Under the pieces are notes generated by a model. The model saw only the letters and a program-made list of their open reading frames with translations, did not search any database and was not told the origin of the DNA. From assembly GCF_004681185.1 (NCBI RefSeq), contig NZ_SRIF01000001.1, forward strand, positions 1,054,001 to 1,118,000: 64,000 nt of DNA. The letters run 5' to 3'. The position numbers and the translations under genes are program-made. Shown here in pieces: positions 34,501 to 42,183 of the stretch (positions are counted from its first letter, which is position 1; each line of letters starts with the position of its first letter). This stretch comes from Haloarcula amylovorans. GTDB lineage: Archaea > Halobacteriota > Halobacteria > Halobacteriales > Haloarculaceae.

Positions 34501-35532
34501 CTACGACAGCCCCAACTGTTGGGCGTCGGCGGTCTGATTCTGCTCGGCAGCACGACGGGTCCGGTCGTCGAGACGGACGAGATGACAGAGGGGGTTCCCG
34601 GGATAGACGAGTGGGTTTTCGAGGACGCCGACTAGCAGGCCGGTAAACGGCGCACGAACTGTCGTATCTTCCGTCTTGAACGGGTTGCCAATGGTGCAGA
34701 TGACGTCGTCTTCGTGGACGAGTTCGCCTCGGTCGTGGTGCATGTCGACGAGGCCGCCGGCGTCGGCGCGTATCCACGTCTTCTCGTCGCTGTTCTCGAT
34801 GACGGTCCGCCAGCCGGGCCAGCGCACGACTTCGGTATCGAGGAGACCGAACTCGGCCAGCACCGACCGAACGCTGTCGAGGGCCTTGTCGATGAGCGGC
34901 CGCTGAAAGCGATGCGCTTCGCCCATCTCGATGGTGATAGTCGGGACGCCGGCCTCGCTCGTCTCGCGGCGCAACGACCCCGACGGCCCGTTCGAGGAGA
35001 TGATGACGTTCGAGGCGAAGGCGTTAGCCACTCGCGCGACAGCGTCGTCTTCCATGTCCGCTCGGACGTGAAGCATGTTGGTCCGTCCACGCGTCGAAGT
35101 GTGGAAATCCAGCCCAAAGTCACACGGCGAGAGGAAGTTCCGGAAGATGCGGTCGGCCATCCGCTTCGCGCTCGTCGAGTCGGGGTTGCCGGGAAACGAG
35201 CGATTCAGGTCCCGGTCGTAAATCGGGAGGTAGCGTTCCTGTGCGAGGAATGCCGGGACGTTTAACACCGGAAGGCAGATCAGCGTGCCGGCGAGGTTCG
35301 AGTGGTCCCACTCGTGGGCGACCTCACGGACGACTTCGATCCCGTTCAGTTCGTCGCCATGGGCGGCCGCCGAGAGGAAGCCGGTCGGTCCCGGGCGCTC
35401 GCCGTTGATGATGGTGACCGGCATCCGGACCGGGTCGCCCATGTACGTCTCACTGACCGTGTACCGCACGTTCTGCGTCTCCCCCGGGTCAACCCGCCCA
35501 CCGTCGTAGGTGAACGGTTCGGCCTCGTCCAT
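34501..35532 (-). CDS. Succinylglutamate desuccinylase/aspartoacylase-family hydrolase
   Basis: 343 residues from ATG 35532 (MDEAEPFTYDGG). It is an M14-like zinc hydrolase: SAAAHGDELNGIEV gives the first zinc ligands (H..E), DRDLNRSFPG is conserved, LDFHTSTRG gives the third ligand, and TIEMGEAHRFQ carries the catalytic glutamate. A C-terminal biotinyl-like barrel (GLVDMHHDRGELV...GNPF) is usual in archaeal members. This family often sits with RimK-type ligases; here a RimK-retropepsin fusion is 1.3 kb away, read divergently. The substrate is unknown. Confidence 0.82.
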   Translation of the reverse strand: MDEAEPFTYDGGRVDPGETQNVRYTVSETYMGDPVRMPVTIINGERPGPTGFLSAAAHGDELNGIEVVREVAHEWDHSNLAGTLICLPVLNVPAFLAQERYLPIYDRDLNRSFPGNPDSTSAKRMADRIFRNFLSPCDFGLDFHTSTRGRTNMLHVRADMEDDAVARVANAFASNVIISSNGPSGSLRRETSEAGVPTITIEMGEAHRFQRPLIDKALDSVRSVLAEFGLLDTEVVRWPGWRTVIENSDEKTWIRADAGGLVDMHHDRGELVHEDDVICTIGNPFKTEDTTVRAPFTGLLVGVLENPLVYPGNPLCHLVRLDDRTRRAAEQNQTADAQQLGLS

Positions 35533-35738
35533 GCGGGTACAAGGGAGACCCCGTGGTAAAACCCCCCCGACCGCCGCTCGGAGGTGAAGCGAGCGAGGCG
35601 GCGCTGTCGAACCCGACCTCGGAGGCTCTGTGCACAGAGACGGTCGACAGATAAAACACACATACCAAGCGGCGTTCCTCTCGTCGACGACAGACGGGAT
35701 GATTTGGAACTATGGAGGGGTAGCGTGTACGTCGACGC

Positions 35739-36662
35739 ATGACACAACCACTCTACGTTATCGGCCATCAACAGCCCGATACGGACACGGTCTGCGCTGC
35801 GATCGCATATGCACGATTGAAACAGAAGCAGGGGACAGACGCGGTTCCAGCACGGGCCGGTGAGGTGAATCCCGAGACCCAGTTCGTTCTGGATCGGGCG
35901 GGCGTCGAAACGCCGTCCCGTTTAGACGATGCCACGGGTGAACGGCTCGTACTCGTCGACCACAACGAGTACAGCCAAGCGGTGTCCGGCGCGCAGGACG
36001 CAGAGATCGTCGAAGTCGTAGATCACCACCGGATCGGCGACGTGACGACCAGCGACCCGATCTTCTTCCGGAACGAGCCGGTCGGCTCTACCGCGACGAT
36101 CCTCACGCAGTTGTACGACGCGGCGGACGAATCGATCGACGAGGAGACCGCGCAACTGCTCCTGAGTGGTCTCCTGAGCGACACTGTCGTCCTCCGCTCG
36201 CCGACGACCACCGACACGGACCGGACGGTAGCTGAACGGCTGGCCGAACTGGCTGGCGTGGATGTCGAGGAGTACGGCAAAGAGCTCCTTCGACGGAAGA
36301 GCAAGCTCGGAGAGAAGCGCCCCCGGGAGATGGTTCTCGGTGATTTCAAGGAGTTCGAATTCGGCGCGCACCAGGTCGGAATCGGCCAGGTAGAGACGGT
36401 CGAACCGACGACGGTACTGGACCAACGCGACGCCGTCCTCGCTGCGATGGACGATATCGTCGGCGACCGGGAGTACACGGCGCTCCTGTTGCTCGTTACC
36501 GACCTCCTCGAAGAGGAATCGACCGTCCTCGTCGCCGGCGACCACGAGGACACCGTCGCGGAAGCCTTGGATACGACATTCACGGACCGGGAAGCGTCCC
36601 TGCCGGGGGTTATGTCTCGGAAGAAGCAGGTCGTGCCCCCGCTCGAAGCTGCCTTCAGTTAA
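35739..36662 (+). CDS. ppaC: Manganese-dependent inorganic pyrophosphatase (class C)
   Basis: 307 residues, a DHH-family phosphoesterase with IGHQQPDTDTVCAAIAY at the N-terminus (H..D..D metal ligands), LVLVDHNEYSQA and EVVDHHRIGD (DHH motif), and the C-terminal SRKKQVVPPLEAAF typical of class C pyrophosphatases. It hydrolyses pyrophosphate in the cytoplasm. It precedes the RimK fusion gene on the same strand by 120 bp. Confidence 0.92.
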   Translation: MTQPLYVIGHQQPDTDTVCAAIAYARLKQKQGTDAVPARAGEVNPETQFVLDRAGVETPSRLDDATGERLVLVDHNEYSQAVSGAQDAEIVEVVDHHRIGDVTTSDPIFFRNEPVGSTATILTQLYDAADESIDEETAQLLLSGLLSDTVVLRSPTTTDTDRTVAERLAELAGVDVEEYGKELLRRKSKLGEKRPREMVLGDFKEFEFGAHQVGIGQVETVEPTTVLDQRDAVLAAMDDIVGDREYTALLLLVTDLLEEESTVLVAGDHEDTVAEALDTTFTDREASLPGVMSRKKQVVPPLEAAFS

Positions 36663-36782
36663 TCACCGTCTCCGAAGTCAGCCTTCGGTCGGCTGACCGA
36701 GTCGCGAAAGACGCCGGGTGCTGGTCGACCCGGCCGGCAGAACCCATCAGGGTTTTCCTGCCGCCACTTGAACAACCGCATC

Positions 36783-38138
36783 ATGAGTGACGAAGATATC
36801 ACGGTCGGCGTTCTGAGCCTCCATTCCAGCAAGGAAACGAAAGCTATCTTGAACGCGGCTGACAGTCTCGGATACGACACCGAGTGGCTCCGCGAGGAGA
36901 ACACGACTGTCTCCGTGACCGACGGCAAGATGACGCTCGACCCGGACGTCGACGTCGTCGCCAACCGCCTCCTTCTCTCCAGCGACGAGTATCCGGTCGA
37001 GGGAATCGGGTTGGCGTTGACGCTCAACTACCTCATGCCGATGCTGAACGAACCGACCGCGGCGACGACGGCACTACACAAGTTCGCCAGCGCCGCGGCG
37101 CTGGCCGACGCCGACATTCCGATTCCCGACGCGCTTCTCTCCCTGTCGAACAAGCGACTGAACGAAGAACGCGACCGATTCGGCGAGCGAGCGGTTTACA
37201 AGACGGCTATCGGCACCCACGGCGGCGGGACGTGGATGGTCGAACTCGACGACCCGGTCAACGCACAGGTCGGCGAGCGCCACGCCTTCCTCCAGGAGTT
37301 CCTCGACCACGACGAGAGTCGCCATCACGACCTGCGCGTGTACGTCGTCGGCGACCGAATCGTCGGTGCCATGAACCGCTACGCACCCGACGGTGAGTGG
37401 CGAACCAACGTCGCACTCGGCGGCGAAGTCGAGGACATGACTGACAAGCTCCCCGAGCGCGTTCGGGAAATCGCGCTGAACGCCACGGCGGCCATCGGAC
37501 TCGACTACGCCGGCGTCGACATCGTTCAGGGCAACGACGGCTACTACGTCCTCGAAGTCAACCCGACCGCCGGTTTCCGCGGCCTGTTCAAAGCGAGCGG
37601 CGTCAGCCCGGCCCCCTACATCGCGCAGTTGGCAATCGAGCGAGCGGGCGGGAGCGTTCCCGACGAGGACGTCGAGCAGCTCACCGGCACGCTCGACGAC
37701 TCTCGACCGGCGGCGACGCCGCGGACACCGACCACCCAGACCCCGGAGAACGTCACCATCGGCTACATCGAGGAGGTCGTCGTCTCGGGGACGCGGGGGA
37801 ACAAGACCGTCCTCGCCAAGTCAGACACCGGCGCGACCCGAACCAGCATCGACGCCGAACTCGCCGCAGACATCGGCACCGGCCCGATTCTCGATATCGT
37901 GAAGGTGAAGTCCGGAAGCGTCAAGTCCGGCCGCTCGCGGCCAGTCGTGGACCTCGTCGTCGGGATCGGCGGGACTCAACACACCGTCACGGCCAGCGTC
38001 GAGGACCGCTCGCACATGGAGTATCCCCTCTTGCTGGGCCGGGACATCCTCAAGCACTATCAGGTGAACGTCAACCGCCGCGCGGACGACGAGTACGATG
38101 ACCTGGACGCCGAAGAAGAAGAGGTCAGCCCCGAGTAA
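36783..38138 (+). CDS. RimK-type ATP-grasp ligase fused to a retropepsin-like (ATP-dependent zinc protease/RimB-like) domain
   Basis: 451 residues from ATG 36783. Residues 1-290 are a RimK/LysX-type ATP-grasp ligase with GTHGGGTW at 144-151 and LEVNPTAGF at 257-265. A Thr/Pro linker (about 300-322) leads to a retropepsin-like domain at about 326-432 with the D-T-G motif at 348-350 and LLLGRDIL at 416-423. An acidic tail ends the protein. RimK adds amino acids (glutamate in E. coli) to protein or small-molecule carboxyls. The second domain is the same kind as RimB/DUF785, usually a separate gene. Target and amino acid are unknown. Confidence 0.85.
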   Translation: MSDEDITVGVLSLHSSKETKAILNAADSLGYDTEWLREENTTVSVTDGKMTLDPDVDVVANRLLLSSDEYPVEGIGLALTLNYLMPMLNEPTAATTALHKFASAAALADADIPIPDALLSLSNKRLNEERDRFGERAVYKTAIGTHGGGTWMVELDDPVNAQVGERHAFLQEFLDHDESRHHDLRVYVVGDRIVGAMNRYAPDGEWRTNVALGGEVEDMTDKLPERVREIALNATAAIGLDYAGVDIVQGNDGYYVLEVNPTAGFRGLFKASGVSPAPYIAQLAIERAGGSVPDEDVEQLTGTLDDSRPAATPRTPTTQTPENVTIGYIEEVVVSGTRGNKTVLAKSDTGATRTSIDAELAADIGTGPILDIVKVKSGSVKSGRSRPVVDLVVGIGGTQHTVTASVEDRSHMEYPLLLGRDILKHYQVNVNRRADDEYDDLDAEEEEVSPE

Positions 38139-38196
38139 CGACCGGGCGTAGACCCGGTCGCTCGACGCACCGCTATCCCGACGAGAGAGTCCCCCG

Positions 38197-38262
38197 CTAG
38201 TCGGTCACTTCCGCGACACTCTCGGCGATGTCCTCCTCTGCTCACCAGAGATACGTAGGCCG
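38197..38262 (-). pseudogene. Possible C-terminal remnant of a split alkA-type glycosylase gene
   Basis: On the - strand, one frame reads RPTYLW, then an in-frame stop (38242-38244), then AEEDIAESVAEVTD and TAG at 38197-38199. AlkA-type glycosylases end in WRPxRSxAxxYLW plus a short acidic tail. The stop would be CGA to TGA. The piece abuts direct repeat A and has the same orientation as the 5' pseudogene part at 40490-40771, 2.2 kb away. The similarity is short, so this is tentative. Confidence 0.35.
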
Positions 38263-38308
38263 CAGGACCCTCTACAACAGCGTAAGCCACTGTATGTTAC
38301 CTCGTGGC
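38253..38308. repeat. Direct repeat A flanking the nuclease cassette (about 56 bp)
   Basis: ACGTAGGCCGC and, after about 20 diverged bases, AAGCCACTgTATGTTACCTCG. The same blocks recur at 39160-39215 (repeat B), 907 bp away, with about 41 of 51 aligned bases identical. The two copies enclose the three-gene cassette 38372-39160. Confidence 0.65.
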
Positions 38309-38371
38309 CTCCGAAAGCAATCAACTTATTAGATGTATTGCATAGATTTATTTGCAATCATATCATCACAT

Positions 38372-38563
38372 ATGTGTATGTTCGGTGGGAACAACAGCGA
38401 CACGACAAAACTCCAAGACCAGATTCTCCAACAGTGGGACATGGGAGTGTCCAATCCAAAGCAAATCGCTGCCAACTGCGACTGCTCGGAGAGTTATACG
38501 AAAGAAACCCTCAACGAGCACCGTCCAAACTGGAACGACGATAATGGCTTCAGTCTCTTCTGA
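38372..38563 (+). CDS. Small HTH-like protein of the nuclease cassette
   Basis: 63 residues from ATG 38372 (MCMFGGNNSD); an ATG 2 codons later and one at 38333 are also in frame. The segment QQWDMGVSNPKQIAANCDCS followed by SYTKETLNEHRP looks like a helix-turn-helix of the recombinase or sigma-like kind. It overlaps the start of the Mrr-like gene by 20 bp, which implies translational coupling. An AT-rich stretch with TTTATTTGCAATC near 38345 could be the promoter. It may be an autoregulator or specificity partner of the nuclease. Confidence 0.6.
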   Translation: MCMFGGNNSDTTKLQDQILQQWDMGVSNPKQIAANCDCSESYTKETLNEHRPNWNDDNGFSLF

Positions 38564-38987
38564 CCCGCTGACGACACTCCGAAGCCTACCGCCCCGTCAC
38601 TTCGAGCAGTTCGTAGCTGATGTGTGGTCGGAGTGCCAAGGCTGGACAACAGAAGTGATGGACGCTGGTCCAGACAAAGGCCTCGATGTAATTGGCCAGC
38701 CATCGACAGGCGGAGCGAAAACTGCTGTTCAGTGTAAGCGATACGCCGAGGGCAACAAGATCACGAGCGAGCAGATACAGCAGTACGCGGCACTACGTCA
38801 GCAGTGGCAAGATGTCAAGGGCGTCACGGTAGTCACGACCAGTTCGTTCACTCGGAACGCGCTGGAACTGGCCGACCGTCTCAACGTCAAGTGCATTGAC
38901 GGAGACGACCTCGTTCGCTTAGTTCACCGCTACAATGCTTGTGAAATACTGGACTGGTACGGCCAGGGCAAACCGGCCGGTTGGTAA
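38544..38987 (+). CDS. Mrr-like PD-(D/E)xK restriction endonuclease
   Basis: 147 residues from ATG 38544, only the catalytic Mrr_cat domain. LPPRHFEQFVADVW is the helix that opens the fold; GPDKGLDVIG gives Asp48 and AVQCKRY gives the Q63-x-K65 active-site pair; IQQYAALRQQ and VTVVTTSSFTRNALELADR complete the family pattern. Mrr-type enzymes cut modified or foreign DNA. The usual N-terminal DNA-reading domain is absent; the small HTH protein encoded just upstream could supply it. Flanked by direct repeats in an AT-richer island. Confidence 0.85.
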   Translation: MASVSSDPLTTLRSLPPRHFEQFVADVWSECQGWTTEVMDAGPDKGLDVIGQPSTGGAKTAVQCKRYAEGNKITSEQIQQYAALRQQWQDVKGVTVVTTSSFTRNALELADRLNVKCIDGDDLVRLVHRYNACEILDWYGQGKPAGW

Positions 38988-38989
38988 CA

Positions 38990-39160
38990 ATGACAAACGA
39001 TGATGATTTACGATTCGGCGATGTGAATGGAAGTGAAACTAATATGAGTAGTGATGGAATCGTGGGGCTGATGATACGAGGTATTCAAGGACTGGTGGTA
39101 TTTTACGCCCTCCTGAAAGTGGTAGAAATACTGTTCAACGTCCCGATTCCCTTTATCTGA
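38990..39160 (+). CDS. 56-residue single-helix membrane protein of the nuclease cassette
   Basis: ATG 38990, 2 bp after the Mrr-like stop, to TGA 39160. A hydrophilic start (MTNDDDLRFGDVNGSETNMS) is followed by IVGLMIRGIQGLVVFYALLK, a likely membrane helix, and VVEILFNVPIPFI. The last base of its stop is the first base of direct repeat B. Position and size suggest a membrane partner in a defence-type cassette, but no family is recognised. Confidence 0.6.
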   Translation: MTNDDDLRFGDVNGSETNMSSDGIVGLMIRGIQGLVVFYALLKVVEILFNVPIPFI

Positions 39161-39215
39161 CGTAGGCCGCCAAGACTCTATCATGGCGAAAGCCACTATA
39201 TGTTACCTCGCAGCC
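39160..39215. repeat. Direct repeat B flanking the nuclease cassette
   Basis: The partner of repeat A at 38253-38308 in the same orientation: ACGTAGGCCGC, then AAGCCACTaTATGTTACCTCG. On the - strand it can read ESWRPTSD, weakly like the WRPxRS motif of AlkA C-termini. Confidence 0.65.
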
Positions 39216-39411
39216 CTATCTTAGCCTGACATTTCTGGTGCCATTTTCGACGGATGGAGAACCTCCACCCCGTGTTACTAATTTCAATATGCTCTCGTAT
39301 CGTGACGGTGGGAGGTTGTGGGGCCTCTACTTACCGATGGCGACTGCCTGTATTGATTGACTGAAGCCTTGGCCTTTTGCCGTCTGACGACAAATAGAGT
39401 TGCATCTAAGA

Positions 39412-40005
39412 ATGGTTGATGAGGCTAAATCGATACTAAAAAAGGATCCTGTAATGGCAGAGTTGTTAGATGAACACAATCCATACTCTGAACCCGATTG
39501 GACTGAATTTGAGCGACTGTGTATTTCGATAATCAACCAACAACTCTCGACTGCAAGTGCGGCAGCGGTGAAAGAACGGGTATTCGAATTGCTTGACGAG
39601 GAAGTAACACCCGAGAGTGTCTTGGATGCCGATGAGGACAAACTCCGAGACGCTGGACTGTCGAGGATGAAGGTCGAGTATATGCGGAACGCGGCGGAGG
39701 CTTTTCAGGAACGAGACTATTCCCGTGAAGAGCTGTCAGAACACTCAAACGAGGAGATCGTCGAACGTCTCACGGAAATCAAGGGCATCGGTGATTGGAC
39801 TGCTCGAATGTACCTGCTATTCGTAATGGAGCGACCCGACATCCTCCCGTTGGGCGACCTTGCAGTACGGAACGGGATTCAGGAATTGTACGGCGACGGA
39901 GAAGATATGACCCGTGAAGAGATGCGTGAGATAGCAGAGGATTGGCGTCCTCACCGTTCAACGGCTACGAAATACATCTGGGCCGATTACGAATCTGACT
40001 CGTAG
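39412..40005 (+). CDS. DNA-3-methyladenine glycosylase (AlkA-type HhH-GPD)
   Basis: 197 residues from ATG 39412. The N-terminal CISIINQQLSTASA, the hairpin EIKGIGDWTA at 122-131, catalytic Asp149 in PLGDLAV and the C-terminal WRPHRSTATKYIW all match the HhH-GPD alkylbase glycosylases. It removes alkylated purines to start base-excision repair. Base composition is clearly more AT-rich than the surrounding genes. A decayed, GC-rich relative lies 0.5 kb away on the other strand, so this looks like an acquired replacement. Confidence 0.88.
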   Translation: MVDEAKSILKKDPVMAELLDEHNPYSEPDWTEFERLCISIINQQLSTASAAAVKERVFELLDEEVTPESVLDADEDKLRDAGLSRMKVEYMRNAAEAFQERDYSREELSEHSNEEIVERLTEIKGIGDWTARMYLLFVMERPDILPLGDLAVRNGIQELYGDGEDMTREEMREIAEDWRPHRSTATKYIWADYESDS

Positions 40006-40056
40006 GACCTCTGCTGTCTATCGGTACCTGAACGTCGATACCTCTTATGTTTTTCA

Positions 40057-40463
40057 GGCTCTGTTGAAATCCTATACTTCAGATGGCTTCTTGCGTGAAA
40101 CAGCCGGTAAGTATGTGTGCGAATGTAATAGTGTACGAAGCTGTCAATAGGCGCAGAAAACGATATATTATGTCACTCAAGCGCCAATGGTCACAAAACC
40201 TATTACCAACTAATGATTAGGTCAGAGTAACTGAAATGAACGTAGTTATTCAGTATTCGTTAGAGGGGACAGGAACCATCGGGGATTTGCTCCTTGCTAT
40301 CGCGCTCTTAGTTGGTATCCTTCTTTCTATATTCGTCATAGGTTCCATCTTTGACCGTGTGTTTTAAGCTGATAAGGATGAACCTTGATTCGATAGATAG
40401 TTCGTCTGTACTGCCCACATTAGGTCAGAATATATCATCTGCTTAGGATCTCAACAAAGCTGA
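40057..40463. mobile_element. MITE-like element, about 0.4 kb, no transposase
   Basis: Imperfect terminal inverted repeats: left GGCTCTGTTGAAATCCTA at 40057-40074, right (read inward on the - strand) AGCTTTGTTGAGATCCTA at 40444-40461. TTTTTCA occurs just outside both ends (40050-40056 and 40464-40470), like a target-site duplication. It is AT-rich, with no transposase frame. It was probably moved in trans by an IS with related ends. Confidence 0.5.
40236..40367 (+). CDS. 43-residue single-helix membrane protein inside the MITE-like element
   Basis: ATG 40236 to TAA 40367. A short start, MNVVIQYSLEGTGTIG, is followed by a strong membrane helix (DLLLAIALLVGILLSIFVIG) and a basic end, SIFDRVF. 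CCTATTACCAACTAATG just upstream could serve as a promoter. Whether it is expressed is unknown. Confidence 0.35.
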   Translation: MNVVIQYSLEGTGTIGDLLLAIALLVGILLSIFVIGSIFDRVF

Positions 40464-40489
40464 TTTTTCAATAGTTTGCAACCAGTTAA

Positions 40490-40771
40490 TTACATCAGTT
40501 GCATGTTCGCCGTCCACGCGCCGACGCCGGTGATGGCCGTCAGTTCTGCGTGAACCTCCTCGTCGGAGAGGTCTTCGAAGTACGCGATACTGTAGCCGTG
40601 TTACTCGAACACCTCGACCACCTCGTTGACGTAGCGGGTCTTCTGTCGGGAGAGCCCCGCGTCCCGCAACACGTCGTCGTCGGCCGGAGAAAGCGTGAGC
40701 GTACCGTGCGCCTCGACGAGCGGCCCGATGTTCGGATCGTCGCGGAGCACGTCGTGTGGCGGGTCGGTCAT
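40490..40771 (-). pseudogene. Disrupted alkA-type glycosylase, 5' part
   Basis: From ATG 40771 the frame reads MTDPPHDVLRDDP, jumps by an internal deletion of about 45 codons to DVLRDAGLSRQKTRYVNEVVEVFE, meets an in-frame TAA (40601-40603), then continues HGYSIAYFEDLSDEEV and AITGVGAWTANMQL before running into the AT-rich island. These segments align with DKLRDAGLSRMKVEYM and EIKGIGDWTARMYL of the intact gene at 39412. The C-terminal 60 or so residues are missing; a possible remnant lies at 38197-38262. Confidence 0.75.
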
Positions 40772-40810
40772 CACGTCCGCGTAGTGGCCGGTGAGAGAAG
40801 AACCCCGCGG

Positions 40811-41389
40811 TCAGCCGTCGACGATGGCAGGGTCGGGCGTTCCGTCCCGCTCGTGTTCGGCCTCGTCGACGGGTTTCGCCGGGTTCCCGGTGACTGTCGT
40901 TTCGGGTGGGACGTCTTCGACGACGACGGCTCCCGCGCCGACCGTCGCGTTCTCGCCGACGGTAATCGGTCCGACGAGGGTCGCGGCCGCGCCGACGGTG
41001 ACGCCGTCTTCGAGCGTCGGGTGACGTTTCTCGCGGCGCATCGACGCGCCGCCGAGCGTGACGCCGTGATACAGCAGTACGTCGTCGCCGATGTCGGCCG
41101 TCTCGCCGACGACCGTTCCCATGCCGTGGTCGATGAATAGTCGGTCGCCGACGGTCGCACCGGGGTGAATTTCGACGCCGGTGAGAAACCGCGTCAGGTG
41201 CGAGAGCAGCCGTGCGCTGAAGCGATAGTCTGCGGCCCAAAGCGCGTGGGCGAGGCGGTACAACCAGACGGCGTGGAGGCCGGGATACGTGAGGACGACT
41301 TCCATAGCGCTGGTCGCGGCAGGGTCTTTGGCCTGTGCCGTCCGGACGTCGTCGCGGAGGGTGTCGAGTATCGTGGGTATGTCGAGCAT
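40811..41389 (-). CDS. cysE: Serine O-acetyltransferase
   Basis: 192 residues from ATG 41389 ([18 protein letters not shown]). An N-terminal helical part is followed by a left-handed beta-helix with hexapeptide repeats: [20 protein letters not shown] carries the catalytic His and Asp, then [11 protein letters not shown] and [10 protein letters not shown]. It makes O-acetylserine for cysteine synthesis. It is monocistronic. The end, [16 protein letters not shown], is an acidic tail. Confidence 0.9.
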   Translation of the reverse strand: MLDIPTILDTLRDDVRTAQAKDPAATSAMEVVLTYPGLHAVWLYRLAHALWAADYRFSARLLSHLTRFLTGVEIHPGATVGDRLFIDHGMGTVVGETADIGDDVLLYHGVTLGGASMRREKRHPTLEDGVTVGAAATLVGPITVGENATVGAGAVVVEDVPPETTVTGNPAKPVDEAEHERDGTPDPAIVDG

Positions 41390-41616
41390 CGTGGATACAG
41401 TGTCGGGTGGTCGAAGGCAGGTACGACGTGAAGAACAGAACTCAACAGCGACAGCGACAGACGACCGTGAGAGTACGCTGTGCGGTCGCACGAACGGTTC
41501 GGTCGCGGGACGAACACCCGGCGAACATACACGCTACTCGTGGCCGGAGCGGTATAAAACAGCAGGAATCTCCCGCTGGGCCGCTGTGGGCAGTATCGGC
41601 GGCAGCCGATGTCGAG

Positions 41617-42057
41617 TCAGTCGATGTCGATGCGCTGTCCTTCGGAGACGGTCGACGATTTCCCGACGTGGACCGTCAGGACGCCATTGGCCATCGACGC
41701 GGAGACGTCCCCGTCGTCTACCTCGCCCGGGAGGTGGAGACGGCGGGAGACCGACCTGTGCGACCGTTCTCGTCTGATATAGTTCTCCGCCGTTTCGTCG
41801 CGTTCCGTGCTTCGCTCGGCCTCGATCGTGAGCGTCTGGTCCGTGATGTACACCTCGACGTCGTCTTTCTCGAAGCCGGGGAGGTCAGCGGTGACGACGA
41901 ATTCATCGTCCGCGTCGACGAGGTCTATCTGGGGGAGTGCCATCTCGGTCGACCACGTCTCGAACCCGCTTCCCCACCGCTGGGCGGCCTCTTCGAACTG
42001 TCTGCTCATCTGTTCGAGCCAGGACTCCATATTGTCGAGTGGTGACTGTCGAGCCAT
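41617..42057 (-). CDS. Hsp20/alpha-crystallin small heat-shock protein
   Basis: 146 residues. The alpha-crystallin domain spans about 40-140, with LPQIDLVDADDEFVVTADLP, GFEKDDVEVYITDQTL, ERSHRSVSRRLHLP and ANGVLTVHVGKS (the A-x-x-x-G-V-L motif). The C-terminal I-x-I anchor is present as RIDID. It is an ATP-independent holdase against unfolding. It stands alone. Confidence 0.9.
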   Translation of the reverse strand: MARQSPLDNMESWLEQMSRQFEEAAQRWGSGFETWSTEMALPQIDLVDADDEFVVTADLPGFEKDDVEVYITDQTLTIEAERSTERDETAENYIRRERSHRSVSRRLHLPGEVDDGDVSASMANGVLTVHVGKSSTVSEGQRIDID

Positions 42058-42183
42058 CGGCCGCTAACACATCTGAGCAGCGCTTAGTTACCCAGTGGAT
42101 ACACGAAGAAGGCTCGTCGTGACGGCGTTGTAGCCGTGCTACCGCGACTGTAAGCCGGCCTTTGCGGGCCCGCGTCGGTCGCG

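Noticed and set aside
34332-34553. 73-codon - strand frame upstream of HalOD1
   Set aside because: No family, Ser/Arg/Pro-rich translation, and it overlaps the end of the desuccinylase-like gene; taken as non-coding.
39008-39196. 62-codon - strand frame with ESWRPTSD
   Set aside because: It is antisense to the small membrane gene and lacks the rest of a glycosylase; used only as weak evidence for the origin of repeat B.
40443-41240. 265-codon - strand frame across cysE and the alkA pseudogene
   Set aside because: Arg-rich translation typical of a shadow frame; cysE and the broken alkA explain the same DNA in other frames.
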